33,974 nucleotides of DNA from Ettlia oleoabundans (GCA_019693395.1 JAAMXP010003082.1:1-33974); one strand, 5' to 3'; shown: positions 20,905-32,959, counted from the stretch's first letter. Translations and numbers: made by a program. Notes: generated from the letters alone by a model not told the origin.

Positions 20905-23900
20905 CTATTCACCCTTGCAGGCACCCAGTCCGCGGTGTTTGTGCCCACCTCCCCACGACAGCACCAGCAGCAGCGCCAGGGGCAGTGTCCATGCAAAGCC
21001 TGGGGACAGCGCCAGCGACAGACCTCCCGTGAGGCTGCAAGCCCGCAGGTACAGGCCGGAACAATTGAACGCTGCTAGGAATAGAAGCGCCCAAAGCTGG
21101 GGCACTGAAAAAGACCAACGCAAACAGCCAGCAGCTGCTGCTATGCCGCTAGCTGGTATGCCCGCCACGAAGGTTTGTGCTGAGCTGGCTTCCACGCGCT
21201 GCCGGCCTAAGCTGCTGTTGGCACTATCGCTGCTAGCACTGCGGCTGGCGGCGGGTGAGTAAGGCTGCAGCTGCAGCCGGCGTGCCACCACACAGGCCGC
21301 CCACAATGTTGTTGGCAGCAAGCAGAACAGGGCATGCACCAAGCACACAAACATGGAATCTGGAGTGCCCAAAAACCGCCAGCTGGCCTCTGACGCTGGT
21401 TCCGGCCCAAGCCTGGCCAAGATGCCATAGTGGAACAGCAGGGCTGGGGGGTAACCGCTGAGCGGGGTATAGACCAGCCAGGGCCCAATTAGCAAGTAGA
21501 TGCTGTACGCGAGCATTGCCACCCACACCTCTGCAGAAGCAAGAAGGGCACAGACTGAGTGCCTCATGCTGTGCTTCATGATCCACCAACTAGCACCAAG
21601 GCAGAGCAGCCATGCTTGGTTACGCCTGCATTACTGACAATAGAAACTGGAACTGCTGTGAACATCCAGTGTAGTGAGAGGGACTGCAGGACGCATAACT
21701 GGCACCCGCAAGATAAGCGTCCGGCAACCAGCCCACCTGTCACGCTGGCACACAAGAAGAGCGCGGCTAGCGGCCACAGCAGGTAGCCGATGCATGTGCG
21801 GAGCAGCACACCAGGGCCCCAGCTGCTGCCTGATGTCGATTCCAAGGGGGTCGGCGCCAGCTGCTGCTGAACTGGGCGGCACTGCAGCAATGGTGCTGCC
21901 GCAATGACCGGCAGCACACGGCTGCGCAGCAGGCGTGGTACCAGCAGCATCCCTCCAGCTTGCAGCACCCAGATGCAAAGGAACAGCCTGAAGCAATTTG
22001 ATACATCAAGAGTTAACCCAACCAATACAGCTGACGCAACACTGGCCACCAGCTGATAATGATGGCCCAGCCTAGAGCCATGCAGGCACGACCTCTGAAA
22101 CACAGCTATATGCATACCTGTGCACCAGCACTGGCCAATTGAAGGCAAGCGCCAACCACTCGAGCACAGAGCTTGCCAGCGGCAGCGGATGCCCCGTTGG
22201 CGCCGCCACCCAACACTGCTGGTGCGCTGCGGTCAGGGGCCTGCATTGCAGCGCTACTGGCTGCTGCGGAGAGCGGCTGATGGGACCGTTGGTGCTGCTG
22301 ACACTAACCTGCAAGATGGCCAGGCCACACAGTCGCAGTAGGTCAAGTCATGGATGACTGGGCACATTGGGATCACGGGATCAGAGAAGCAGAGCCCGCC
22401 ACAGTGTGCAAAACATTAGCCACCCATGTGCATGGCCCAACCTGCACTCTGCAGCACCTGAATCAAGACGTGCTGAGCAGGCGCATGGCAGTGTGCTGCT
22501 GGGTCGCCGGAAGCACCTACGCAGCTGACTGTTGTCTCACTGTCGGCTGCAAACAGCAGGGGCCCTTCGTTGCCATTGTTGCCTTGCTGCAGCTGCATGC
22601 TCCTGCTGAACAGCTTGCTGCCTGATGGCAGCCAGCCAGTCAGCTCCACTTGTAGGCCATCCATCGCCGCAGAGCCCTCCAGTGAGAACACCAGCGCCCG
22701 TGCCCAGCCACCTGCACCCTCCTCCTGCTGCTCGCCGACGGCTAGGTGCCCAGAGGCTATCCCACCGCCCAGAGGGCTGTAGCGAGCATCTGGGGGCCAC
22801 GTTATGTGTGCAATGTAATCAATCACTGTTGCGGAGGGATCCACAGCAGTCACTGCCCAGCCACGCCGACTGTATGCCTCCCGCCAGGCTGCAAGTGGGG
22901 CAGGGAAAAAGGCATGCCACAGCTTGCAAGCACTCAGCAATGAACACAACTGTCGCAGCAAATACTGCTAGGCTAACTGCTATGATGACATGCTGCAGCA
23001 TCAAGGCAAGCCAGTAATCCCTTGCTCCCACAGGCCCAACTACGCCAGGTCCAAATACGATGATGCTCACCTTGATTGTGCATGGCGGCAGCGTCCGAGC
23101 GCTTGCGCATGCTGGGCGAGTTTCTGGTGTGGAAGAAGAGATCTAGAAAGGCGATGGCGCCACCGTCCACGGCCAGCAGCCTGCATTACCGCGAGTGTGA
23201 TAACAAGAGAGCTGATCTGGTGGTCCTGGCTAACTATAGCTTGCAGTCAGGAGGTATTTATGATGGTGCGTCTTTATCGTCTCACAACTATACTGCCTAC
23301 CAACAATTTGGCCTAACAGTCTTCCAACAGCAGAATGGCTGCTCTCATGCCTAATGCAAAGGCCAATAGCGCTCCATCAAGTCGCATGCTTGCAAGTGCA
23401 ATCAGCTGACCCACCTGAAGCGCCGATCGTCCTTCCAAGCGGCTGTTTCGAGCTCAGCCATTTGCCCGCCCACAGGTGTGACGTGCATGCGGTGGGTCAT
23501 TTGCCCAAATGCAGCGTGCAGGTGACCCGACAGCACTGCTGACACGTTGTGTTGCGCCAAAAGCTGCAGAAAGAACAGGCAGGAGTGCAGAAGAGGTGAC
23601 ACGCTGAATGGTGTCCATGCATAGCCAACCATTGCAGGTGCCGCAGCCAAAACCACTGGGCTGCCCAGGGCATCTGCGAACACATGCTGGCCCCCACCTT
23701 GGTGAGGCCCTGCATGGGGTGAATGTTCTGTGCGGCGTGCAGCAGAGCTCCTATCGGGCCGGGTGTGGCCCGCGGCGAGCTGTCTATGGTGCTGAGGGGG
23801 TAATGGCAGTACCCCAGGATGACAGCCCCGCTACACTCTGCAGACTGCTGCTCCTGGATGCTTTCCAGCGCTGCACGTGCTTCTGCTATCAGCTCTTGTC

Positions 23901-24900
23901 CTGCCAAACCTGAACCAGGGTGCAAAGAGGCAAAGCCGCAACAGATGGTGCTACAGCTGGCATGACGAACAACTGTCGCATGGATTCGCAGGAGTGCCAC
24001 AGCTGCGACTGCAGCAAGCACATGACTGCTGCGCTGAGGCATGGCCCCCTCACTCAACTCGGCCAACTGCCAGCCTCAATGCCCTGAGGGAAAGAAAACC
24101 AGGAAAAGCTGCACCTCAACATCAAAGAGTTGCTGACCTTGAGAAACCATACACACCTGCAAAATTGGTTGGCGAACGCAGGCCCGGATCGGGTGTGGGA
24201 TCAATGCCGATTAGCCAGGCTGCTGGGCAGTCTTCTGCCTCTATGCCTCTCTGCTGGCTAGTCCCAGCGCCAATTGCCGGGGGCTCCTGGGGCACGCGAT
24301 GCCAGTAAACGCGCTGGTGCGGTGAGCTGCGCCGCTGCCCCTCTGCAGAGTACTTGCTGAAAAAGTCCTTGCCGCTACCCCTGGTGGGCATGTTGAAGGT
24401 GTCGTGGTTGCCGGGCACGTCCCAGATGTGGGAGGGCGGCAGGCCTGATGCATTAAGAGCGTCCAGCAACCCCGCATACGCCAACCACTCCGCTTCCTGC
24501 TGCAACCCAGCGCCCTGCGCCGTCTGCATGCAAATTCAAGATGCACTACTGACATAACTTCTCAAAATTCGGGCCTAACAGCGCTGCTGTCGAATCACAT
24601 GGCATTGAAGGAGGCGTATTGACAGGAGGCGGAGCAAACCTTCGAGTCAGTGATATCGCCGGTGATGGCGGCACCAGACAGGCCCAGGCGTGGCACAAGG
24701 TGTTGTGCCAGCAGCAGGGCATCCCCCTGACGGTCTCCAAAGGTTTTCCAGTACTTTCTGGCGTTTGTGCTGAAGTGCATGTCAGACAGGTGAAGCAACA
24801 CGGTCGGTGGTGGCAGGGCGGCAGTGGCAGTAATGGCCGCCGCCAGCGCAGCAGCCATGACGAGCGCTCCAACGCTGCTGGGGGGGTTGCACGGTCCCAT
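20905..24900 (-). CDS. TMEM62: TMEM62-like membrane metallophosphoesterase
   Basis: Exons 24900-24640, 24523-24157, 23909-23698, 23563-23415, 23180-23071, 22888-22458, 22308-22118, 21987-21737, 21530-20905 encode 865 residues with every join in frame. An N-terminal hydrophobic segment is followed by a complete calcineurin-like phosphoesterase core: HLSDMHF (D40, H42), ITGDITD (G81-D82), VPGNHDTFN (N126, H127), GYCHYP (H245) and LSGHLH (H294, H296). FFSKYS and the GIDP...PGLRSPTNFAG segment are typical of TMEM62 and its plant relatives (Arabidopsis At3g03305 type). RLLAVDGGAIAFLDL then opens the middle beta-rich part. Exons 7-9 contribute six or so transmembrane helices. All metal-ligand residues expected of the fold are present, so the enzyme is probably active. 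The physiological substrate is unknown. The protein is longer than human TMEM62 (about 640) mainly because of low-complexity loops. Confidence 0.87.
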
Positions 24901-25226
24901 GTCGTTGTGGTTGCGCTGTTTAGTTATATCAATTTACAGAAAGGTGCCAGAGTGATGGATTCACAATGAGCGCTCGGTATCTTGAAGGGGCTAGCGTAAC
25001 ACCTGTGTGAATTGAATTGAGTCAAGTATATGCAACATGGCAAAGACCCGCCGGGCACTAGAATAGTGCTGGCCGCAGTACACACATGCAATGTTTCGGA
25101 AGTCCTGCAGCCCCTTTCAGGCCTGATCACGGCACATAACCCCTTTGATACGCTGCATGTGCCCAACGAAACGTGACGCCTCCAAGAGACGCGGCTGGGC
25201 TCCACTGCTGGGCTCCTCTCCTTCAT
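24901..25226. promoter_or_regulatory. Divergent promoter region of H and I
   Basis: This 326 bp lies between two diverging start codons. It is locally more AT-rich, with the stretch GTTTAGTTATATCAATTTAC near 24917-24936 close to the H side, but I cannot point to a certain TATA box. Confidence 0.35.
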
Positions 25227-28133
25227 ATGCAGCACGCTCACACTAGCGTAACAGCAGCGTTGGATGATGTCGGTGAGCCATGTCGGACATTGCTGGAAGT
25301 CTGCTTGGGGCACACAGGACGCATAGCTCTGCGCCATTCCTGCGCCGCCGGTGCACCCGCTTCTTGTATGCTCACGCCCGCCAACACACCAGGTGCTGGC
25401 CAGCAGATCAGCCATCACATGGTGCTTGCCTGGTGTTGTCCATCCACGAAATGCAGCAACATTTGCACTCCCTGTGCAGGTTTTGGCAAGGTGCAGTTCC
25501 TGCTTCTCTGCTATTGTGGTCTGGCCTGGCTGGCTGACGCCTGTGAAACCATGTTGCTCTCCTTCCTGGGACCTGCTGTGCGCTGCGCCTGGCGAGTGGG
25601 ACCTGCCGCAGAGAGCATCCTGACATCTGTGGTGAGTCGCTGCACACCGCTGCAGTGGAGAACCAAATACCAACCTCAAGGAAGCATGCACTAAGCCGTA
25701 GGTCTGCTGGAGGAGTCCCAGGTCACAATCATGGAAGTTATTGCATGGTTTCCTGCAGGTCTTTGTGGGCATGCTGTCGGGGGTGTACAGCCTCGGTGTG
25801 GTGAGTGACTACTTGGGTAGGCGACGTGGATTTTTGGTTTCGGCACTGCTGCTGGGGGCATCAGGACTGGCATCTGCGTGTGCCCCATCTTTTGGGGTGA
25901 GTCACTAGCTGGTGCCTGAGCACCGGTGTCAGGTGTTGACAGCTTCAAAAGACCAACACAGCCTGCCCATCCTGATGTCGGGCTGCATGTGCTTGCCCTT
26001 GGGGGCATGGATGCAGCAGTGCCTGATGCACCTTGCCCACCCCCACCACCCCCGACCCTTTCTTGTTGCCGCGCTGGTATTTGCAGTGGCTATTGGCGCT
26101 GCGTGGGATTGTCGGCTTTGCGCTGGGTGGCACTCCAGTCGCAGTCACGCTTTTTGCGGAGTGGTGCCCAAGCAAAGGCCGGGGCAAATGGCTGCTTCTT
26201 ATGCAATCCTTCTGGACAATTGGTGAGTTAGGCCTGCACCAGACGTGTCTGAACTTGTGACATGTGGAACACGCCACCTGTATGCTGGGAGATCGAGTCC
26301 GTTTGCCTTTCGAATGCATCAACACATGTGCTGCTACAGGGACGGTGATGGAGGCGCTGCTGGCCTGGGCTGTGCTGCCTCTCCTTGGCTGGAGATGGCT
26401 GCTGGCCCTTTCAGCTGCGCCGCTGGGCCTGCTGATGGCCCTCTACCCTTTCCTGCCAGAAAGCCCACACTGGCTGGTCAGCAAAAAGCTATACGCTGAT
26501 GCTGAGGCAGTGCTCCGACGAGTTGCTGTGACTAACGGCAGGAAACAGCCCTTGCAGTTGCAGCTTGCACCCGCCAGCCCCAGGACCACGTTGCGTTTGC
26601 CCCGTGCTGCAGAACTACAGCACGCTGCAGGCAACCAGCATGCATTGGTGCGAAGCCGCTCACCTGGACACCTGGCAAGGACAGCAATTGCTGCCCCATT
26701 GCTGGATGGCGGCCCATCCAGAGGAGAAGTGCTGTCCCAGGCTGGGGGGAACCAGCAGCAGCATAGAAAAGAGCAGCAGGAGCAACCAGCAGACCATGCT
26801 CCACGTGATGGCATTCATCCAGCACCAGCGCGGGCCAGCGAGCTGTTGCGCACTGTGGCATCAGCCCTTGCTGTGGTGTTTGGGCCGCAGCTGCGGCGCA
26901 CCACGCTGCTGCTCTACTGCATTTGGAGCGTAAATGCTCTCACATACTGTAAGCCACTTTTCATCTGCCTCTGCTACGGGCATATGCATTCAGGCTGCAT
27001 GTGGATCATCACCAAGACCATTTGCTTGTAACTTGTTGCCCGCCCCCCCCGCCGCCGCCGCGCGCCCCCCCCCCGCTTGTGCAGACGGCCTTGTGCTTTT
27101 GACCACAGCGCTGCAGACCGCAGCCAAGAAGGAGGAGTGCACGCCGGAGGGTCAGCCCAACCTGAATGCTGCGGATTTCACAGTGAGCTGGCTGTTTGTT
27201 GGCAGTTGATGTTTTTGATTGGGCCGCAGATGTACATCCTGTAGGCCAGACACGCCTGCAGTACGCGTGCCTGTGGCTTCTGAGGGTTAGTAATACAAAA
27301 AACACACAGCTAATACAGTGCATCCCATGAGATATTCACCCCTGCTCTGCAGGCCATAATTGTTACCACACTGGCAGAGGCACCTGGCCTGCTGGCTGCC
27401 GCGCTGCTTATTGATGGCAAGGGCAGGAAATGGACTCTGCGAGCGGGCCTGATGCTGTGCGCGATGGCATTGGGGAGCCTAACTTTGGATCCGCCGCGTG
27501 TTGGTCAGCTTGGCCTACTATTTGTGGCACGAGGCTGTATCGAAGGCACTTTCAGGTCAACCTGCAGCCTGCATGATTTGCTGGCAATTTACACCCCTTC
27601 TGCTGCTACATTGCTCCGTGTGCATGCCATCGTTGCTGTCAGTACATGACTTGCTCCCACACATCCTTGTCCCTGCCCGCAGCTGCCTATACATCTACAC
27701 ACCAGAGCTTTATCCAACGGCCGTCAGGTCCGTAGGGCTGGCACTCGCCAATGGCTTCAGCAGACTGGGTGGCTTCCTTGCTCCCTTTGCCACGGTCTAC
27801 CTAGTGGAGGGTGGGCAACCCCACACCGCCGAGGCGCTGCTGGGAGTCCTGTGTGGCGCCGCCGCGCTGTGTGCCTTCATGCTGCCGTATGAGACACGAG
27901 GCCGTGATCTGCAGAGCACTGAGTTGCATGCTGAAGTGCTGTCCTCAGCTGACAGCACTGGGCGTGGCGGGCAGACGCAACGCAGCGACGGCACGGACGG
28001 GAATGGCGTGGAGGGTGACGGGCTGCAGGGTGTGGCGGTGCGCCGCTTTACCGATGGCGAGGTGGAGCTGGAGCCGACACATGACCATGAGCATGCACAT
28101 AACGACGAGACTGGACCTTTGCTGCCACATTAG
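25227..28133 (+). CDS. SVOP-like major facilitator superfamily transporter
   Basis: Exons 25227-25272, 25480-25631, 25759-25896, 26087-26222, 26340-26948, 27085-27182, 27353-27555, 27683-28133 encode 610 residues. Diagnostic segments in order: VTAALDDVGFGKVQ, a first helix with LADACETMLLSFLGPAVRCAW, VVSDYLGRRRGF (residues 80-91, the MFS motif-A type loop), LRGIVGFALGGTPVAVTLFA, GWRWLLALSAAPL, FLPESPHWL (195-203), ALLIDGKGRKWTLRAG, and CLYIYTPELYPTAVRSVGLA before the last helices and a PYETRGRDL tail. These match SVOP/SVOPL and plant organic-cation-type MFS proteins with 12 helices. A Gln/Arg-rich cytoplasmic loop of about 120 residues separates the halves, longer than usual. The C-terminal tail is His/Asp-rich. 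The upstream GTG frame was ignored in favour of the first ATG. Substrate and membrane cannot be read from the sequence. Confidence 0.86.
27039..27075. repeat. C-rich / CCG tract in intron of I
   Basis: Runs of 8 and 10 C flank a (CCG)n and CG block just before the acceptor of exon 6. It probably serves as an extreme polypyrimidine tract. It is prone to slippage and sequencing error. Confidence 0.85.
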
Positions 28134-28243
28134 CTCCCTTACTGTACTGAAATACTGTTTGATTTGCATCTTATCCCGCCATGTTGGCGTTTTTTCGCTA
28201 TGCTGCTTTCGTTGGATCTTGTCATTTTGCTGTTTTGAGGTTC

Positions 28244-28899
28244 CTAGGCACCCTGCTCCTTGTCGACGGGGGTGGGATCCATCACACCGCCACCTATAGC
28301 CTCCCCTCTGCCTGTGTTGGCCTGTTCTTTCGGCTCTGAGCCAGTGGGCATTAAACTTCCACGTCCCAGCGGGCCGCTGCCCAGGGGTAGCAGTGGTGCC
28401 AGTCGTGCTACCAAAACCCGCAATCGCAGGAGACGGTATCATCTCGGTCCCACCCGTGCTAGGAGCACTCACACTTGTGCCACCAAAGCCAGAGCACTGC
28501 TCGCCGCCAACTGCACGGCAAGCGGGGTGCGCTTGAATGTCAGCACAGGCAAGAGATTCTTGGACGCCTCTCAAACGCACTGCCATGATTGTTGGCACAC
28601 GCTGATACCTGCCCATCAACGTGATGATGAACCCTGGAGAGGCGTCGGGTCTATGGCTCGCCTGCGGCGGGTGTAGGGGTGTTAACGGCAGGTTGCATAA
28701 GATGAAATTTTTCAGGTCGACTACGCAGATGCACGACGGGATTGAAGGAAAAGCCTCGGGAGCTCTGCGGCTTCAGGCCAATCCATGCAGAGGGGGGATC
28801 TTTCTTTGCTCGAGCTGGCCCTTCCTTGGGCCGATCCCTCCGCTTGTAACGCCCGATCATGTTGAAACGACCGCTAGACAAACGGCAGAGGGTCACCAT
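28244..28899 (-). CDS. Tentative small gene between I and J, family unknown
   Basis: A chain on the minus strand can be built with matching phases: a first exon from an ATG at 28899 down to roughly 28725 (donor uncertain), exon 28661-28609, and a last exon 28376-28244 ending in TAG. The last exon reads GSGPLGRGSLMPTGSEPKEQ and ends GGGVMDPTPVDKEQGA, which looks like real coding sequence rather than noise. The donor ATGGGCAG|GTATCAG and acceptor GGGCAG|C join in phase. The first exon encodes a basic segment (RYKRRDRPKEGPARAKKD). Weak points: the first intron would be only about 60 nt, no TGTAA follows, and the ATG overlaps the start codon of J in a CCATGG palindrome. Treat it as a hypothesis. 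Otherwise this 764 bp is simply the spacer between I and J. Confidence 0.3.
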
Positions 28900-31800
28900 G
28901 GAGTTCTTGAGGGGTGAGGTGACGAGAGGGCGGGTTTAATCGGCAAGGTCCCTTGGCCGGAGTTCGGGCGGACAGGGTCGCTGTCTGTCGCAGCATGGCT
29001 GCATGCGGGGGGCAGCGGGTGCGAAAAGGATGGGAGCAACACTTTCAACAGTAGTAAAAGCGGCAGCCTGCGAGCGGCGCTCATTTGACTCGCTGCTGCC
29101 GACACAGGGTCGGAGGTCGGGGAGCTGCTGCTGGCCAAAAAGACTGAAGGCGCCGGCAACAAACCAAGCACCAAGCTGGGGTTTCAAGCCCAGGATGCAG
29201 ATGAGGACGACATGTTTGCGGTGGGCGGGCCACTGGTCAACCGCATGCGAGAGTTGACTTGCAGCAATGGCACCCCTTCAACTGACTGCAATGGAATGCT
29301 TGTCAGCAGCATTGTGGTACATCTGATACTGCAGGAGTTCAATACGGATGACCTGGCGCTGGATGAACCACAGGCTATAAAAAGCCCTACCACAGCACCC
29401 ATGTTGCAGGGTGGCGGTAAGCCAAAATTATCAATCAGATTGTTGATCTGCCTTTGTAGACATTTCCCTGCCTGCCTAATCTGCTGACAGGCAACTGATA
29501 TGACCATGCTGGGCATGCATCCTCCTGCAGAAGAAAAGCGCGAACAGGACAAGGACCAGAAGGCAAACACGGATGAAAGGCCACTGGCACGGTGAGCGCC
29601 GGTGCCCTGCCTACTCTGCGTGGGACAGAGCCCTAGGCCAGCTGCCGAACAAACTTCACCAATGCCGCATGCAGTGAAGAACTACCCAAGACGCATCGAC
29701 CGCCACTGCACCCTGGCAAGCCCACTGCTACACAGAAGCAGGGAAAGGAGCACCGTCAGCTGGTGGGTGCTGCAATCTATGTTGGTTTGTCTGGTGAGGA
29801 CCCGCACTTTCTGTCCATGGGGCACATGACATAGCTAATAGAATCTCGGGCAGATGCCTTATTCAGCATTCACAAACCGCATTGCTTCATTGACCTTTTG
29901 GCATCCTTCCACCGGTGCCTGTGTGCATCCTCCATACAACAGGCACCGGTGGAAGCCAACCAGACAGCGCATGGCTTGGAGGACAGTGGCAACAATTTTC
30001 GCAATGATGCACAGCAGGAACAGCAGCACGATGCTGCTGCCAAGGTGGAAGAGTCCATCAGACTGCAGAAGGCCCTTCACCCTGTTGATTTCGTGTCCGT
30101 TGGTAATCGTACAGCAGTTACGGAGGTAGGGGCACCTGAGGCTGGGGCTCCTGTGGCACCTACCATGGAGACAGCAGCGGTGATGGCAGTAGTGCTTCCA
30201 CAGTCGCAGGAGGGTTCTGTGACACCAGCGCTGTTGCAAACAGCACTACGAGCAAAGCAGCAGGCCGCAGTTGCTATAGAGCAGGTGTGCTGCATGGGTT
30301 GTCCCATCTCCAAATGCACTGTTGTATCATGCTGGCCTTTGGGTCAGCGGGCAGGCCAACTTTGCCCGTATAACATTCGTGGTTTGCTTCTGATCCTCTC
30401 TCCTGCCTTGCAATTTAGGTGCTTGTGAAGGTGTCACCACCGCTGCCCCTGCCGCCCCTGCACGACCAGCTGCAGGCAGTCCCATCTATCAGTCAGAGTG
30501 ATGTGCAAGCAAAGCCGCTTGCACTTGCCATGCACGTTCCAGACACCACCAACAGCACCATTCCCGGTGCTGATGGGCACAGCACTCAGTTCGCTCTGCT
30601 TGAGGCAGCTACTCCGCAGCCAGCAGCTTCTGCAGCAGCCGCGGCGCCCCTGCTGGCCCTCGCACCCGAGAAATCGGCAGGCATTAAGCTCATCATGCCC
30701 AAGGGTGTTGTTGCACCCAGACTGGCAGCTTCCAAGCCTGCTGCAGTTAAGACAGCTACCAGCCTCTCCATTTCTAGCTTCGCAGGCATTCTGAGTGGTG
30801 GTAGCAGCAGCAGCAGTGGGAACGGCAGTCGAGCCATGCTGAGGGCAGCATCCAGCGCAGCTGCTGGGATCCACTTGCTAGGCATGCCAACTCGGCAGCA
30901 AGCACCCATCCCTAAGGAGACATCCCGCCTCATTCTGACAGCCGTCAGCGGCAGCTCTGCCCTGCGTGAACAGCCAAGACCGCAGCCTGCCTTGACCGCC
31001 CAGCAGCCTGCCTTGCGCCAGCCCACTCCTGCCAAAGTGCATGGGCAGCACGCTCCCCAACACCTGAGCACCCTGGGCAGTGGGCAATTTCCCAAGCATC
31101 CGCAAATGACAGAGCAGAAGGCAAGGAACCTTCCGATGGAGTCCCTGTCGATCCAACAAGCATCCTCAAGGGTGCCATCGTTGACACTCTTGTGTTCTTT
31201 GTGTTGCAGGCAGCTGCATCGGCCCCCATCACCCCAGCCTACATGCCCATGGCCCCAGCACCATCCATGACACTGCCAGGCCAGCAGGCAGCGCAAGCCC
31301 GGCAGGCTGCCTCGGCAGCCTTGGACGCAGCTGTGCTGGCAGATGACATCCTGGCATTCAAGTTTGATGCTGTGGTGGCAGGGGTGCTGGAGGGGCATGA
31401 AGGGCGGGTGCAGGAGTCGCTGACATTGGCGGAGCCCATGGCAGAGGAGGTGCAAAGGCAGCTTATGTCACTGGAACAGGTGTGTGGGATGGCTGTTGAG
31501 CAGCGAGGAATTGTGAAGGGCACATCACACACAACGCTGTATGGCGCATTGTAGCTGCTTGCATTCCCTTGATTGAATTAGTATCCCGTTCGTTAGTTGA
31601 ATCTGGACTCATCATGTTGGGCTGCTTGGGATTGCACTTATGAGCACCTTTTATGCTAGCCAGCAAGAAGCGGCCCTAAGGGCCGTTCCTCTGCTGGTTT
31701 CCTCAACCCACGCTCACGGGCATTCTCTCTTTCTTTCTTTTCTTTCTCTCTTTCTCTCTCTCTTAGCACCTTCTACTTGCTCAACATCAATGCACGTTGT

Positions 31801-32959
31801 GGCTGTTGCTTGTGGTCCTTGTTAGCAGCTTGGCCTGCAGGCGGAGGCGATGCGGAGCCGATTGAGCGGGCTGAACGTGGACCTCACCATCTACAGCTCC
31901 TCCCTGGCATTCATGGACAGCCCTATGGAGGCAAGCGCTTGTTCGTTGAGAGAATGCACTTTGAGTTCATGTACAATCTATCATTGGAAGTTGATCAGCA
32001 AAGCTTGCCAGCCACCCGGTATGCCCAAGAGGGGACTGCTCTTGCCTTGCTGTGAATCGCAGGCTAGCAGCTTCTGCGCTGCCAAACGTAAGGTGGACGA
32101 GCAGTGGGTGGAGCTCTGCGCCTACAAGCCCCCAAATCTTCGCCAGCAACTGTCAGTAACTGGCGCGGCAGGGCATGCCCCCGCCACCAGCCAGGAGGAC
32201 AGCGTGATGTTTGAGCTGCAGGGGGAGGTCCTGCCAGAGGCTTCAGAGCTGCCAGGAGAGATACAGGGGACAGCCGCCACCACTGAGGTGAGGGGTGGCT
32301 ATGGCATTGCAGCCCAGGGGCAACATTAATCTGCCTAGTTGCAAAGCGCTGGTGTTGGCAGAGCTCCAGACAACAGAGGCAGCTGAGTGTTATACCTGCC
32401 CTACTGTTGTAGAACCCATGGAGCTTCGTGCTTTGTTGAGTTGGATTGTAGTCCTTTCACTGCTGTGCAGGCCCAGGCGATGGACAGCGACGGCATCTTA
32501 ATGCTGCCGCGTGCTTTGGAGCCAGCATTTGATAAGCAGCCGATAGCAGATTCCAAGCTTGATGCCGGAAGTCTGCCAGCAGCTGGGCACGCACCCGCAG
32601 CTGATGAAATTCACCCTGTGGCTGATGAGGAGGGTGTGATGTTGGCTGCCTTGCCGCCCCTCACTGATAATGCAACTGTGGCCCTGCTGCTGGATACTGA
32701 GCTGGCATCCTTAAAGCCAGACACACAGCGGTTGACAGTGCTGCCAGATGGGGAGCAGGCGGCAGCCTTTCTGCTGGATACGGCACCTGCGACGCTGCTC
32801 TGCCAGCATGCGGGGGCCATACCCCAGGGTCCCCACCCAGTAACAGCCAATGGGGTGGAGGCAGAGGAGGCGGCAGGGACGTCCCAGCTAAAGGCACAGG
32901 GCGTTTCTGTGGTGCTGATGGCATCTGAGGATGGCGTCTCCTTGGTGCTGGCAGTATGA
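28898..32959 (+). CDS. Large acidic/low-complexity protein of unknown family
   Basis: Exons 28898-28913, 29108-29416, 29531-29591, 29642-29762, 29943-30284, 30419-31171, 31210-31479, 31841-31930, 32063-32287, 32471-32959 encode 891 residues, all in phase. The first exon is only 16 nt, with start context CACCATGG. Residues 1-60 contain KKTEGAGNKPSTKLGF and DADEDDMFAVGGPLVNRMRE. Residues 105-130 are strongly charged (EEKREQDKDQKANTDE). Residues 170-535 are Ala/Gln/Pro/Ser-rich. A more ordered part, about 560-700, has ADDILAFKFDAVVAGVLEGH, helices, then NVDLTIYSSSLAFMDSPME and KVDEQWVELCAYKPP. The C-terminus is acidic. I do not recognise the family, and no signal peptide or membrane helix is seen. 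Intron 8 is GC-AG (GAG|GCAAGC). TGTAA at 33017-33021 follows the stop by 57 nt. The start exon is the least certain part. Confidence 0.62.
29906..29955. repeat. Perfect 17-bp inverted repeat across a 3' splice site of J
   Basis: CTTCCACCGGTGCCTGT (29906-29922) is the exact reverse complement of ACAGGCACCGGTGGAAG (29939-29955), with a 16-nt spacer. The right arm contains the intron 4 acceptor AG (29941-29942) and the first 13 bases of exon 5. In the transcript this would fold into a strong hairpin burying the acceptor. Confidence 0.9.
31723..31764 (+). repeat. 42-nt pure pyrimidine (TTTCTC)n tract in intron 7 of J
   Basis: An uninterrupted C/T stretch built from TTTCT and CTCT units lies about 75 nt upstream of the acceptor of exon 8. 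It is too far upstream to be the ordinary polypyrimidine tract alone and is capable of triplex-type structure. Confidence 0.9.
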
